A DNA stretch of 64,000 bases from Nocardioides sp. B-3 (lineage in GTDB: Bacteria; Actinomycetota; Actinomycetes; Propionibacteriales; Nocardioidaceae): the NCBI RefSeq assembly GCF_024703895.1, contig NZ_CP087968.1, forward strand, positions 806,001 through 870,000. The letters run 5' to 3'. Of the stretch, positions 40,870 through 51,563 are shown piece after piece. The number at the start of each line of letters is the position of its first letter. The first letter of the stretch is position 1. The notes below the pieces were generated by a model. It searched no databases. It had not been told where the DNA came from and was given only the letters and a program-made list of their open reading frames with translations. Both the position numbers and the translations under genes were made by a program.

Positions 40870-42010
40870 GAAGATCACCCGGGTCGAGGCCATCCCCTTC
40901 GCCATCCCCTACTCCAAGCCGCTCAAGTTCGCGAGCGGCGAGGTCCACGTCGCCGAGCACGTGCTCGTGCGCGTCACCACCGACGACGGCGTCGTCGGGG
41001 TGGCCGAGGCACCGCCGCGTCCCTTCACCTACGGCGAGACGCAGGCCGGCATCGTCGCGGTCATCGACGGCATCTTCGCGCCGCAGGTGACCGGGCTCGA
41101 CCTGATGGAGCGCGAGCAGATCCACGCCCGGCTCTCGCGCACGGTGGGCAACCCGACGGCCAAGTCCGCCCTCGACATGGCGATCTGGGACGCCATGGGG
41201 CAGTCGCTGGGCTTCAGCGTCACCGACCTGCTCGGCGGCTACACCGACCGGATGCGGGTCTCGCACATGCTCGGCTTCGACGAGCCGGCCGCGATGGTGG
41301 CGGAGGCCGAGCGGATGCGCGACACCTACGGCATCAGCACCTTCAAGGTGAAGGTCGGTCGCCACCCCTTCACCCTCGACACCGCGGTCGTGCGCGCCCT
41401 GCGCGAGCGCTTCCACGACGAGATCGAGCTGTACGTCGACGGCAACCGCGGCTGGTCCGCGTCCGAGTCCGCCCGGGCGATGAAGGAGATGGCCGACCTC
41501 GGACTCACGCTGGCCGAGGAGCTGTGCCCGGCCGACGACGTCGTCGGTCGACGCTGGCTGGTCGAGCAGCTCGACGTCCCCTTCGTCGCCGACGAGTCGG
41601 TCGTGACGCCGGCCGAGGTGACCCGCGAGATCCCGGGACGCTCGGCCACCGCGGTCAGCATCAAGACGGCCCGCACCGGCTTCACCACCAGCCGCCGGGT
41701 GCATCACACGGCCGAGGGCCCGGGCATCGAGGTCGTGATGGGCAACCAGATCGACGGCCAGCTCGGCTCCCTGTGCTCGGTCGCCTTCGGCTCGGCGTTC
41801 GAGCTGACCTCGCGCCGTGCCGGCGAGCTCTCCAACTTCCTCGACATGACCGACGACCTCCTCGCCGAGCCGCTCGAGATCCACGGCGGCGAGCTCGCCG
41901 TCCGCCCCGGTCCCGGCCTCGGGCGCCGTCATCGATCCCGACAAGCTCGCGCGCTACCGCCGGGGACTGAACCGCACACCAACACCCCCTCCCGAGCAAG
42001 GAGCACCACC

Positions 42011-42014
<4 letters not shown>
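40870..42014 (+). CDS. catB: Muconate cycloisomerase
   Basis: About 380 residues of the enolase superfamily. It starts MKITRVEAIPFAIPYSKPLK; the K-x-K catalytic motif is FKVKVGRHPF, metal ligands lie in YVDGNRGWS, E in AEELCPADD and FVADESVVTP, and MGNQIDGQLGS follows. A frameshift near 41925 precedes VIDPDKLARYRRGLN. The stop at 42014 overlaps the catA ATG; a TGA at 41970 is reached if another indel is real. It converts cis,cis-muconate to muconolactone. Confidence 0.85.
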
Positions 42015-42875
<861 letters not shown>

Positions 42876-42879
42876 CCCG

Positions 42880-43161
42880 ATGCTCTTCCACGCACGCATG
42901 GACGTCCGGATCCCGCTCGACATGGACCCCGAGGTCAAGGCCGACCTCGTCGCCCGCGAGAAGGCCTACGCCGAGGAGGTGCAGCGATCGGGCCGGTGGC
43001 CGCACCTGTGGCGGATCGTCGGCGAATACGCCAACGTGTCGATCTTCGACGTCGAGTCCAACGATGCGCTCCATGAGCTGCTCTCGGGGTTGCCGCTGTT
43101 CCCCTACATGGACATCACGGTCACCCCGCTGGCGAAGCACCCCAGCGACATCAACGCCTGA
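42880..43161 (+). CDS. catC: Muconolactone delta-isomerase
   Basis: An intact 93-residue protein: MLFHARMDVRIPLDMDPEVK, then ARGPHLWR-like GRWPHLWRIVGEYANVSIF and LPLFPYMDITVTPLAKHPSD. These match CatC throughout its usual length. It isomerises muconolactone to 3-oxoadipate enol-lactone, the substrate of PcaD. It starts 4 bp after the catA stop. Confidence 0.92.
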   Translation: MLFHARMDVRIPLDMDPEVKADLVAREKAYAEEVQRSGRWPHLWRIVGEYANVSIFDVESNDALHELLSGLPLFPYMDITVTPLAKHPSDINA

Positions 43162-43175
43162 CATACGGTCGTCCC

Positions 43176-43782
43176 ATGGACGCCAACGCACTGGGACGAC
43201 CGCTATGCCGCCAGCGAGCTGGTCTGGTCGCGCGGGCCCAACCAGTTCATCGAGACCGAGTGCGCCGACCTCACGCCCGGGCGGGCGGTCGACCTCGCGT
43301 GCGGCGAGGGCCGCAACGCGATCTGGCTGGCATCGCTCGGGTGGGACGTGACGGCCGTCGACTTCTCGCAGGTCGCCATCGACAAGGGCCGCACGCTGGC
43401 CGGCGACCTGCCGGTCGACTGGGTCTGCGCCGACGCCACGACGTGGACGGGCAGCGACCTCGACCTCGCGGTGGTGGCCTACTTCCAGGTGCCGGCCGCA
43501 CTACGGCGTACGGCGATGTGGAATGTCGTCTCGTCATTGCGACCGGGCGGCACGCTGGCCCGGGTCGCGCACGACTCCAGCAACCTCACCGAGGGCACCG
43601 GAGGTCCGCAGGACCCGGCCGTCCTGATGACCGCGTCAGACATCCTCGACGACCTCGAAGGGATCGACGTCGAGGTCGTCCGGGCCGAGCGGGTCGCGCG
43701 TGTCGTGACCGCAGACGACGGTCACGGCAGCGAGGTCACGAAGACTGCGTGGGACTGTCTGGTCCGGCTGGTTCGTCGCTGA
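43176..43782 (+). CDS. Class I SAM-dependent methyltransferase
   Basis: About 202 residues. After a frameshift near 43190 it reads HWDDRYAASELVWSRGPNQF, then the SAM-binding motif AVDLACGEGRNAIWLASLGW and VDFSQVAIDKGRTLAG. This resembles TehB/thiopurine-type methyltransferases. It lies 14 bp after catC but is a common core gene with no link to the pathway. The C-terminus overlaps the opposite-strand small membrane gene. Confidence 0.8.
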
Positions 43783-43988
43783 CGGCATCGGGGTCGACCG
43801 GCTCGTCGCCGTACGCCCCGGCGTCCTTCGCCGCCCGGGGCCTTGCGCAGCTGCTTGGTCAGGCTCCAGCCGAGGAAGGCGACGGCGAGCGCGAGCAGGA
43901 GGAAGATCAGCAGGGCCACGGGTCCCGCGACGACATCTTCCGCGTCGGGAGTCTCGGCGGCGACGGCGAGCACGGTGAGCGTGAACAT
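43736..43988 (-). CDS. Small single-pass membrane protein
   Basis: About 84 residues: an N-terminal helix with LTVLAVAAETPDAEDVVAG, a transmembrane segment PVALLIFLLLALAVAFLGWS, then LTKQLRK and, after a frameshift near 43840, an acidic tail (YGDEPVDPDAVSDEP). It resembles the short hypothetical proteins found beside mca in actinobacteria. Function unknown. It is 12 bp downstream of mca on the same strand. Confidence 0.65.
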
Positions 43989-44000
43989 GGGACCAGTCTC

Positions 44001-44895
44001 TCAGGCAGGGTCGATGATGCCGGCGAACAGGTCGTCCTCCGGCGTCTGCGAGGCGACGTGGCTCACGACGAGCTCGAAGTCCTCGGTGGGCCGGGTCTCG
44101 GCCTCTGGATCTCGCGCGGGATCGAGAAGAACCAGCCGTCGGGGTCGATCTGCGTCGCGTGCGCGAGCAGCGCCCGGGTCACGGACGCCGAACCAGTCCG
44201 AGCACGGGACCTTGGTGGTGACGCGCGTCCCAGTCGGGGCGCTCCGGCCAGTCGGCCAACCGCTCGGCCCACGGCGACTCCAGCCCGTGCGCGAGCATCG
44301 CCTCGTGCAGCGCGACGGCCTTGGGCCGGCTGTGGCCGTGGGAGTAGTAGAGCTTGAGCGGCTGCCGGGGCTCCCCGCGTCGGGGTAGCGCGCCGGGTCG
44401 CCGGCCGCGTGGAACGCCTCGACCGAGATCTTGTGGCACATGATGTGGTCGGGGTGCGGGTAGCCGCCGTTCTCGTCGTAGGTCGTCAGCACGTGCGGAC
44501 GGAACTCGCGGATCAGCTTCACCAGCCGCTCGGCGCCGACCTCGACGTCGATCAGCCCGAAGCAGCCCTCCGGCAGCGGCGGCAGCGGGTCGCCCTCCGG
44601 CCAGCCGGAGTCGACGAAGCCGAGCCAGTCCCGGGTCACGCCGAGGATGTCGCGGGCCCGCTCCATCTCCCCGGCGCCGGATCTCGTGGATGTTCTCCGG
44701 GATCCCGGGCCGGTCCATCTTCGGGTTCAGGATCGAGCCGCGCTCGCCGCCAGTGCACGTCACCACGTGCACGTCGACACCTTGCGCGACATACATCGCC
44801 GTCGACGCCGCTCCCTTGCTGGACTCGTCGTCGGGGTGCGCGTGCACGTGCATCAGGCGGTAGCCCGCACGAGACTGGGCGGAAGGCTGCGGCAT
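44001..44895 (-). CDS. mca: Mycothiol S-conjugate amidase
   Basis: About 298 residues of the PIG-L/LmbE fold. The zinc site is [18 protein letters not shown], with [18 protein letters not shown] and later [15 protein letters not shown]. Frameshifts lie near 44680, 44375, 44230 and 44110. It cleaves mycothiol conjugates in detoxification, a pathway limited to actinobacteria, and distinguishes Mca from MshB by the [12 protein letters not shown] segment. It is divergent from the DUF4307 gene. Confidence 0.85.
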
Positions 44896-44928
44896 GCACC
44901 CGAGCATAGGAGACCTACTGTTGGGGCC

Positions 44929-45376
44929 GTGACCGAGCCAGCCACTCCCCCCAGCGACCTCTCCGCGCGGTACAGCGCACCCGCACCGTGGCGCCGCCCG
45001 GTGCTGGTCGCAGCGATGGCCGCACTCGCGGTCGTCTTCCTCCTGGGGGGCCCGGGTGGCCCGGTCGCACGGCACGCCCGCCGCCGAGTCGCAGCTGGTC
45101 ACCTACGACATCGTCAGCGACAGCTCCGCGGTCGCGCACGTCGACGTACAGCTGGAGGACGGGGCGGACGCGAGCTGTCGGGTGCGGGCGTTTGCCGAGG
45201 ACCACACCACCGTCGGCGAGATCTCCTTCACCCCCGAGCAGGGGCGCAACGACGTCGAGATCCGCACCGAGCGCCGGGCCACCAGCGTCGACCTGATCGG
45301 GTGCACCACCCCCGACCAGGGAAAGACCTCGCTGACCTGCCCATTTGGCGTCGTCGACCTGCATCTGACGACATGA
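44929..45376 (+). CDS. DUF4307 membrane-anchored protein
   Basis: About 149 residues. A polar N-terminus ([15 protein letters not shown]) is followed by one transmembrane helix ([17 protein letters not shown]), a frameshift near 45050, and an extracytoplasmic domain with [20 protein letters not shown]. This is the DUF4307 family, usually beside mca and greA in actinobacteria. GTG start at 44929. Confidence 0.8.
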
Positions 45377-45518
45377 GTTGATAGGTTGGCCATCTGCCCG
45401 CCCGGCAGCGCCAGCCCATTGCGCGGCCGAGAGCGCCAGCCCCGGGGCTCGCCAAGAGGACCAACACCACCCCCAGTGGATGCGATTGTGCGTATCCGCC
45501 CAGTAGGAGTACACCGAC

Positions 45519-46016
45519 ATGACCCGGGACGCCGGCACCATCTGGCTCACGCAGGATGCCTTCGACAAGCTCACCACCGAGCTCGCGGAGCTCAAGGGTC
45601 CTCGCCGCGCCGACATCATCGAGAAGATCTCCGCCGCCCGCGACGAGGGCGACCTCAAGGAGAACAGCGGCTACCACGCGGCCAAGGACGAGCAGGGCAA
45701 GCAGGAGGCCCGCATCCGCCAGCTCGAGGACATGCTGCGGCGCGCCGAGGTCGGCGAGACGCCCCCCAACGACGGCGTCGTGGAGCCCGGCATGGTCGTG
45801 ACCATCCGCTTCACCGGCGACGACGACACGGAGAAGTTCCTGCTCGGTGCGCGCGAGAACCTCGCCGAGGGCGACACCCTCGACGTCTACTCCCCGCAGT
45901 CCGCCATGGGCGCCGCGATCAACGGCCACAACAAGGGCGAGACGGTCACCTACACCGCCCCCAACGGCAAGGCCCTCCGGGTCGACATCGTCGACGCGGA
46001 GCCCTACAAGCCCTGA
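45519..46016 (+). CDS. greA: Transcription elongation factor GreA
   Basis: An intact 165-residue GreA. The N-terminal coiled coil carries the catalytic acidic tip (ISAARDEGDLKENSGYHAAK) and the C-terminal FKBP-like domain ends ITYTAPNGK-like TVTYTAPNGKALRVDIVDAE. It rescues backtracked RNA polymerase by stimulating transcript cleavage. ATG 45519 has AGGAGT upstream. Confidence 0.93.
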   Translation: MTRDAGTIWLTQDAFDKLTTELAELKGPRRADIIEKISAARDEGDLKENSGYHAAKDEQGKQEARIRQLEDMLRRAEVGETPPNDGVVEPGMVVTIRFTGDDDTEKFLLGARENLAEGDTLDVYSPQSAMGAAINGHNKGETVTYTAPNGKALRVDIVDAEPYKP

Positions 46017-46026
46017 GCAGCCACCT

Positions 46027-46106
46027 CGTCGGACGTTGCGCGGGACGTCCGACGAACCGGTCGCCCGCACAGCCACACCGTCGGACGTCCCGGTGGACGT
46101 CCGACG
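46027..46106. terminator. Two tandem hairpins between convergent greA and ilvA
   Basis: CGTCGGACG...CGTCCGACG stems occur at 46027-46054 and again at 46079-46106, 52 bp apart, each followed by an ACCGG. They form two similar GC hairpins that can terminate transcription from both sides. Confidence 0.6.
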
Positions 46107-46112
46107 GACCGG

Positions 46113-47335
46113 CTATTCGTAGACCTTGTAGCCCGCCTCGCGGAGCTTGGCCATCACGATGTCCGCGTGGATCTCGCCGCGGGTCTCGAGCTGGATCCGC
46201 ACCTCGACCTCGTTGAGGTTGAGCGTCGGCGAGATCCGCTCGTGCGCGACCTCGAGCACGTTGGCGCCGGCCTCGCCGACGCGGGCCAGCAGCCCGGCCG
46301 GGCCGCCGGGCAGGTCGGGGATGACGACGCGGAGGTAGAGGTAGCGACCGGCCGCCGCGAGGCCGTGCCGGATCACCTTGCCGAGCAGCAACGGGTCGAT
46401 GTTGCCGCCGGAGAGTACGGCGACGGTCGGGCTCGAGAAGTGCGTCGGGGTGTCCGGGATGGCGGCGACCGCGGCGGCCCCGGCAGGCTCCACCACCATC
46501 TTGGCGCGTTCGACCAGCGCCAGCAGCGCCCGCGACAGCGACTCCTCCGACACCGTGCGGATCTCGTCGCAGTGGTCGCGCACCGCGGCGAAGGTGATCT
46601 CGCCCGGACACCCGACGGCGATGCCGTCGGCCATCGTCGACATCGACGGCAGCGGCACCGGGGCGCCGTGGCGCAGCGAGTCGGGGAAGGCTGCGGCCCC
46701 TTCGGCCTGCACGCCGATCACCCGCACGTCGGGGCGCGCGGCCTTGATCGCGATCGCGATGCCGGCGAGCAGTCCGCCCCCGCCGGTCGGCACGATCACC
46801 GTCTTCACCTCGGGCCTCTGCTCGAGGATCTCCCGAGCCGGCCGTGCCCTGCCCGGCGACCACGTCGGCGTGGTCGAAGGGGTGGATCAGCACAGCCCCG
46901 GTCTCCTCGGCGAACCGCCGCGCCTCGACCAGCGCGTCCTCGAGGTAGCGACCGTGGAAGCGGACGTCGGCGCCGTACGCTCGTGTCGCCTTCTCCTTGG
47001 GGATGGGCGCCCCCTCGGGCATGAAGACGGTGGACTTGATGCCGAGGGTGGTGGCGGCCAGCGCGACGCCCTGCGCGTGGTTGCCGGCGCTCGCCGCGAC
47101 GACACCAGCCGCGCGCTCCTCAGCGGTGAGCCGCGCGATGCGGACGTAGGCGCCGCGGATCTTGAAGGACCCGGTGCGCTGGAGGTTCTCGCACTTCAGG
47201 CTCACCGGCCCGTCGACGAGCGCTGACAGCCACCGCGACTCCTCCATCGGGGTGCGCACGGCAACGTCGCCCAGCACCTCGCGGGCCGCTTCGATGTCGG
47301 CCGGGGGTCACGCCGGCCAGCCGCGGATCACTCAT
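46113..47335 (-). CDS. ilvA: Threonine ammonia-lyase (threonine dehydratase)
   Basis: About 407 residues. The PLP lysine lies in TGSFKIRGAYVRIA; the phosphate-binding loop is GGGGLLAG in VIVPTGGGGLLAGIAIAI; SAGNHAQGVALAA is the conserved helix. The C-terminal ACT domain (VIPDLPGGPAGLLARVGEAG) is present. Frameshifts lie near 47310 and 46840. It forms 2-oxobutanoate for isoleucine synthesis, or acts catabolically given the short single ACT domain. It overlaps the AI-2E gene by 6 bp. Confidence 0.85.
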
Positions 47336-48628
47336 TCGGCACCTCTTCCTCCACTTTTGCTTCCTCGTCGTCGGTCGTCACCGGTGACTCGTAGTCCTCT
47401 GGCTCGCTCGTGCTCTGGCGGGCGAGGTGGTTGACGACGGCGTTGCCCGCCGCGACGAGGGGGTACGGCGATGAGCGCACCGGCGATGCCCGCGACCAGC
47501 ACCCCGCAACCGATGGCGACGATCACGCCGAGCGGGTGGACGGAGACGAAGCGGCCCATCAGGAAGGGCTGCAGGATGTGCCCCTCGATCTGCTGGACCG
47601 GGATCACGCCACCGAACATGAACAGGGCGGTGATCGGGCCCCCGGTCGACGAGCGCGACCGGGATCGCGACGCTGCCGGCCACGGTCGCTCCGACCATCG
47701 GGATGAAGGCACCGAGGAACACCAGCACGCCGATCGCGAGCACGAACGGGACGCCCGGGACCGCGGCGACGACCATCACGCCGACCGCGTCGGCGAGCGC
47801 CACCAGCACGGTGGCGCGGACGAACTGGGTCAGCGAGATCCACGCGACGCGCCCGGAGCCGTCGACGTGCTCGCGAGCGGCCCGCGGCGCGAGCCGCACC
47901 AGCCAGGACCAGATGCGGCCGCCGTCGGAGAGGAAGAAGAAGGTGGAGAACAGCACGATGAAGAAGCCGGCGAAGGCATGGCCCACGGCGGTGCCGACCT
48001 CGGTCACCCGGGAGATGGCGCCGCCCTCGCGGGGAGCCCTCGGTGATGGCCTTCTGCGTCGTCTCGATCCAGCCGTCGAGCTGGCTGTCGCTGAGTGCCA
48101 GTGGGCCCTCCCGCAGCCACTTCTTGATCTGGCCGAGCCCCTCGACCACGGAGGCGGCGAGGTCCTGCGCACCGGTCGCGACCTGTTGGCCGACGTAGGT
48201 GAGCAGCATCGCCACGGTGGCCGGGCCGACGATCATCACCAGTCCGGTCGCCAGCCCCCGCGGCAGGCCGATGCGCTGGAGCGCGCCGACGGCCGGGCTG
48301 GCGAGCGCGGCGATCAGCAGCGAGATGGCGATCGGCAGGGTGATGACTGCGAACCGGGCCAGCAGCCGAAGCGATCCCGAAGGCGGCCGCCGCGATGATG
48401 ATCAGCCGCCATGACCGGGCAGCCGCGAGGTCGAGGGCCCACGGCACCCGGGCCCGGCTGAAGTTGCTGGATCCGGTGTTGATCGTGATCGGTTCCGGGT
48501 CGGCGCTCCGCGCGCAGGGAGGCCCATTGCTGGGCGATCTGCGAGGAGAGCCGATCCACTCGACGGGTCTCGTCCTCCGCCTCGTCGGGCACCTGCTCGT
48601 CGTCCGTCGCCCCGTTGTCCTTCGTCAC
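47330..48628 (-). CDS. AI-2E/PerM-family transporter
   Basis: About 432 residues. Polar N-terminus (MTKDNGATDDEQVPDEAEDE), then helices such as RLIIIAAAAFGI, FAVITLPIAISLLIAALASP and a C-terminal cluster with MFGGVIPVQQIEGHILQPFL, the signature of AI-2E_transport proteins. Frameshifts lie near 48490, 48370, 48035, 47645 and 47455. The substrate is unknown; the family includes autoinducer and Na+/H+ exporters. GTG start at 48628. Confidence 0.8.
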
Positions 48629-48637
48629 GTCTGCAGG

Positions 48638-49995
48638 CTACTCATCCGCGCCGAGGATCAGCGTCTGCACCAGCGCGTACGCCGCCTCGGGGTGTTCGCC
48701 GGCCAGCAGCCCGGCCGCGGCCAGCACGTAGTCGCGGTCCACCACCACGCGCGGCGCCCGAGGCAGCTGCCAGCCGCCGTCGTGCTCGCCGGTGGCGGGC
48801 AGCAGCACGCGGCGTACGACACCGTCGGCACCGTTGCGCAGCGCTCCCCCGGACCCGACCAGCAGGTCGATCTCGCGCAGGTCCTTGCCGGTGCGCTCGA
48901 CGACGCGCCCCTCGGGGCTGAGGACGACCTTGCTGCGCCCGGCGTGCCGCTTCAGCGCGAGCTCGATCGCGGCGCGGGCGATCGCCTCGTCGACCTCGAT
49001 CTCGTCCGCGGAGTCGGGCAGGAGGCCCGGGTCCTGTCGCCGGCGCTCGGCCGCGTCGGTGAGATCGAGCCCCGCCTCCGACACCGTGCTGACCGCCGAC
49101 CAGCGCATCCCGAGGTCACCCTCGACGGTCCGCGTGACCGCGGTCGTGGCGACCACCTCGCGCGCGAGACCGCTGTCCTCGGGATCGAGCTCGACGACGC
49201 TGTGCACGTCGGTGGTCGCGCCGCCGACGTCGACGACGACCACGTCGCCGGCGCCCGGTCGCGCCTCGTCGAGCCCGCGGGACAGCAGCTCGACACCCGT
49301 GAGCACGACGTCGGGCGTCGCGCCCCGCACCATCGCGGTGAAGTCGGTGCGCTGGCTGAGGTGCTTGCCGCCGATCACGTGCGCCGGAACACCTCGCGGA
49401 TCGCACCCCGGGCCGGCTCTGCCACGAGCACGCCGATCTTCGGCACGACGTTGTCTGCCGTGACGTACGGCGTCCGCGACCCGGTCAGGGCCGCGACCAC
49501 CCGAGGCTGCGCCTCGACGTCGCCGGCAACGACCACGGGGCCGGACCAATGTGCCTGCGCCGGGAAGTCGGCGTCGCCGATCAGCTGGCTGCTGTTGCCG
49601 CCGTCGGTGCCGCCGACGAGCAGGACGACGTCGGGGAGGGCTGCTTGCAGCTCGCCGAAGCGAGCTGCATCGAGGCCGCCGGCGAGCACTGCCACGACCT
49701 TGCCGCCGCTGGAGAGGGCGACGCGTCGCCCGGCTTCCGCGGTGACCAGCTCCTCGTTGCCGACGACCGCGATCCGCAGGCCACCGCCGGCGCTGGAGCA
49801 GGCCAGCACCTCGGCGTCGGTCGCCCGAGCGTCCTGCTCGGCCAACGACATCAGACAGGCGTCGAACCCGTCGAGCACGTCGGTCTCGATGGTGGTGGGG
49901 TGGCTCGCACTGGCCACCATCCGGCCGGTGTCGAGGTCGACCAGCGACGCCTTGGTGAAGGTCGACCCGAAGTCGACGCAGACGACCGCGCTCAT
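48638..49995 (-). CDS. MutL-family (glutamate mutase L-like) ASKHA ATPase
   Basis: About 452 residues. CVDFGSTFTKASLVDLDTGR is the phosphate-1 motif of the ASKHA fold, followed by LLVGGTDGGNSS and VVVDVGGATTDVHSVV (phosphate-2). One frameshift lies near 49385. MutL proteins accompany B12-dependent glutamate mutase and may act as chaperone for it; no mutS/mutE is in the window, so its role is unclear. It is not DNA-repair MutL. It overlaps the DUF202 gene by 4 bp. Confidence 0.8.
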
Positions 49996-50316
49996 GCGCC
50001 GAGGAGCACCGACACGACACCCGCCGCGGCCGCCAGCAGCACCGCACCGGTCATCACCACGACGAGCACTCCGCGCGTCGGCATCGGCTCACCGGTGCGG
50101 ATCGCCCGGTCCGCGCGGCGGAAGTGGGAGTAGCCCGCGAAGGCGGCCAGCGCCCCCGCCGCGAGGAGCAGCAGCGCGAGGATTGTCGACGCCGCCGACT
50201 CGTCGACCGGGTGGAAGAGCGCGACCCCTGCGGCGACCAGCGCGATCGCCGTACGGACCCGGAGCCGGGAAGGTCCGCTCGTTGGCGAGCGTGAAGCGGA
50301 TGTCGGGTTCGCTCAT
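49992..50316 (-). CDS. DUF202 small membrane protein
   Basis: About 108 residues. PDIRFTLANERTFPA is the conserved DUF202 N-terminus (LANERTFLAWxRT). After a frameshift near 50265 come VRTAIALVAAGVALF and two further helices (ILALLLLAAGALAAFAGYSH and VLVVVMTGAVLLAAAAGVV). Function unknown. It is translationally coupled to metB upstream and the mutL-family gene downstream. Confidence 0.8.
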
Positions 50317-51473
50317 GCCAGCGCGCGGTCGAGATCCGCCAGCAGGTCCTCGACCGTCTCGATGCCGACGCTGAGCCGGATCAGGTCGGACGGCACCTCG
50401 AGGTCGGTGCCGGCGACGCTGGCGTGCGTCATCCGGCCCGGGTGCTCGATCAGCGACTCGACGCCGCCGAGCGACTCACCCGGGGTGAAGACCTCGGCCT
50501 TGGCGCACACGTCGAGCGCGTGCTGCTCGCCACCGGTGACACGGAAGCTGACGATGCCGCCGAAGCGCTTCATCTGCTTGGCCGCGATCGCATGGCCGGC
50601 GTGCGACTCGAGCCCGGGATAGATGACCTCGGTGACCTTGGGGTGACTGGTCAGGAACTCGACCACGCGCTCCGCGTTGTCGCAGTGGCGATCCATCCGC
50701 ACCCCGAGCGTCTTGAGCCCGCGGTGCGTCAGGAACGCGTCGAAGGGACCGGCGACGGCGCCCATGGAGTTCTGGTGGAAGGCGATCTTGTCGGCGAGCT
50801 CGAGGTCGCGTACGACGAGTGCGCCGCCGACGACGTCGCTGTGGCCGCCGACGTACTTGGTCGTGGAGTGCACGACCACGTCGGCGCCCGGGGTGAGCGG
50901 CTGCTGGAGGTAGGGTGAGGCGAACGTGTTGTCGACGACGAGCAGCGCGCCGGCCTCGTGGGCCACGGCGGCGAGTGCCTCGATGTCGCCGATGGTGAGC
51001 ATCGGGTTGGTGGGCGTCTCGACCCACACGATCTTGGTGCGGCCGGGCACGATCGCGGCCCGCATGGCGTCGACGTCGGAGACGGCCGCGGGGCTGTGGT
51101 CGAGGCCCCAGACCTTGGCGACCTTGTCGAAGAGGCGGAACGTGCCGCCGTAGGCGTCGTCCGGGATGACCGCGTGGTCGCCGGGCTTCGTCAACGCCCT
51201 CAGGAGGGTGTCCTCGGCGGCGAGCCCGCTGGCGAATGCGAAGCCGCGCTCGCCCTCCTCAACGGAGGCGAGCGCGCCTTCCGGGGCGGTGCGGGTCGGG
51301 TTGGCGGAGCGGCTGTATTCATAGCCGCCCCGCATCCCGCCCACACCGTCCTGCTTGTAGGTGCTGGTCGCGTAGATCGGCGGGATCACCGCGCCGGTCA
51401 TGGCATCGGGTTCGTAGCCCGCGTGGATCGCACGCGTCTCGAAGCCGGATTTGTTGACGTGTTCCCGGGTCAC
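50313..51473 (-). CDS. metB: Cystathionine gamma-synthase
   Basis: An intact frame of about 386 residues (397 from an upstream start at 51506). PLP enzyme of the Cys/Met metabolism family: FETRAIHAGYEPDAMTGAVI, RGGYEYSRSANPTR, and the PLP lysine in HSTTKYVGGHSDVVGG; VESLIEHPGRMTHASV near the end. It makes cystathionine from cysteine and acylhomoserine. I prefer the GTG at 51473 because similarity starts just after it. Confidence 0.88.
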   Translation of the reverse strand: MTREHVNKSGFETRAIHAGYEPDAMTGAVIPPIYATSTYKQDGVGGMRGGYEYSRSANPTRTAPEGALASVEEGERGFAFASGLAAEDTLLRALTKPGDHAVIPDDAYGGTFRLFDKVAKVWGLDHSPAAVSDVDAMRAAIVPGRTKIVWVETPTNPMLTIGDIEALAAVAHEAGALLVVDNTFASPYLQQPLTPGADVVVHSTTKYVGGHSDVVGGALVVRDLELADKIAFHQNSMGAVAGPFDAFLTHRGLKTLGVRMDRHCDNAERVVEFLTSHPKVTEVIYPGLESHAGHAIAAKQMKRFGGIVSFRVTGGEQHALDVCAKAEVFTPGESLGGVESLIEHPGRMTHASVAGTDLEVPSDLIRLSVGIETVEDLLADLDRALA

Positions 51474-51512
51474 GGTCCCGACACTACTCAGCCCCGGACT
51501 ACTCAAGGAGTC

Positions 51513-51548
51513 GTGGGGTGGCGGGCCTTTGGGGGCCCGTCACCCCAC
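51513..51548. terminator. Strong hairpin between secreted-protein gene and metB
   Basis: GTGGGGTGGCGGGCC (51513-51527) pairs with GGCCCGTCACCCCAC (51534-51548) with one mismatch and a short loop, 16 bp after the stop of the secreted-protein gene. It should end that transcript upstream of metB. Confidence 0.65.
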
Positions 51549-51563
51549 GTCCGTGGTGGTCCC

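Noticed and set aside
39776..41944. Minus-strand ORF of 722 codons
   Set aside because: Antisense to the LysR regulator and catB, with His/Gly/Val-rich shadow composition.
48638..49995. DNA mismatch repair MutL
   Set aside because: The motifs are those of the ASKHA fold of glutamate-mutase MutL, not of a GHKL ATPase.
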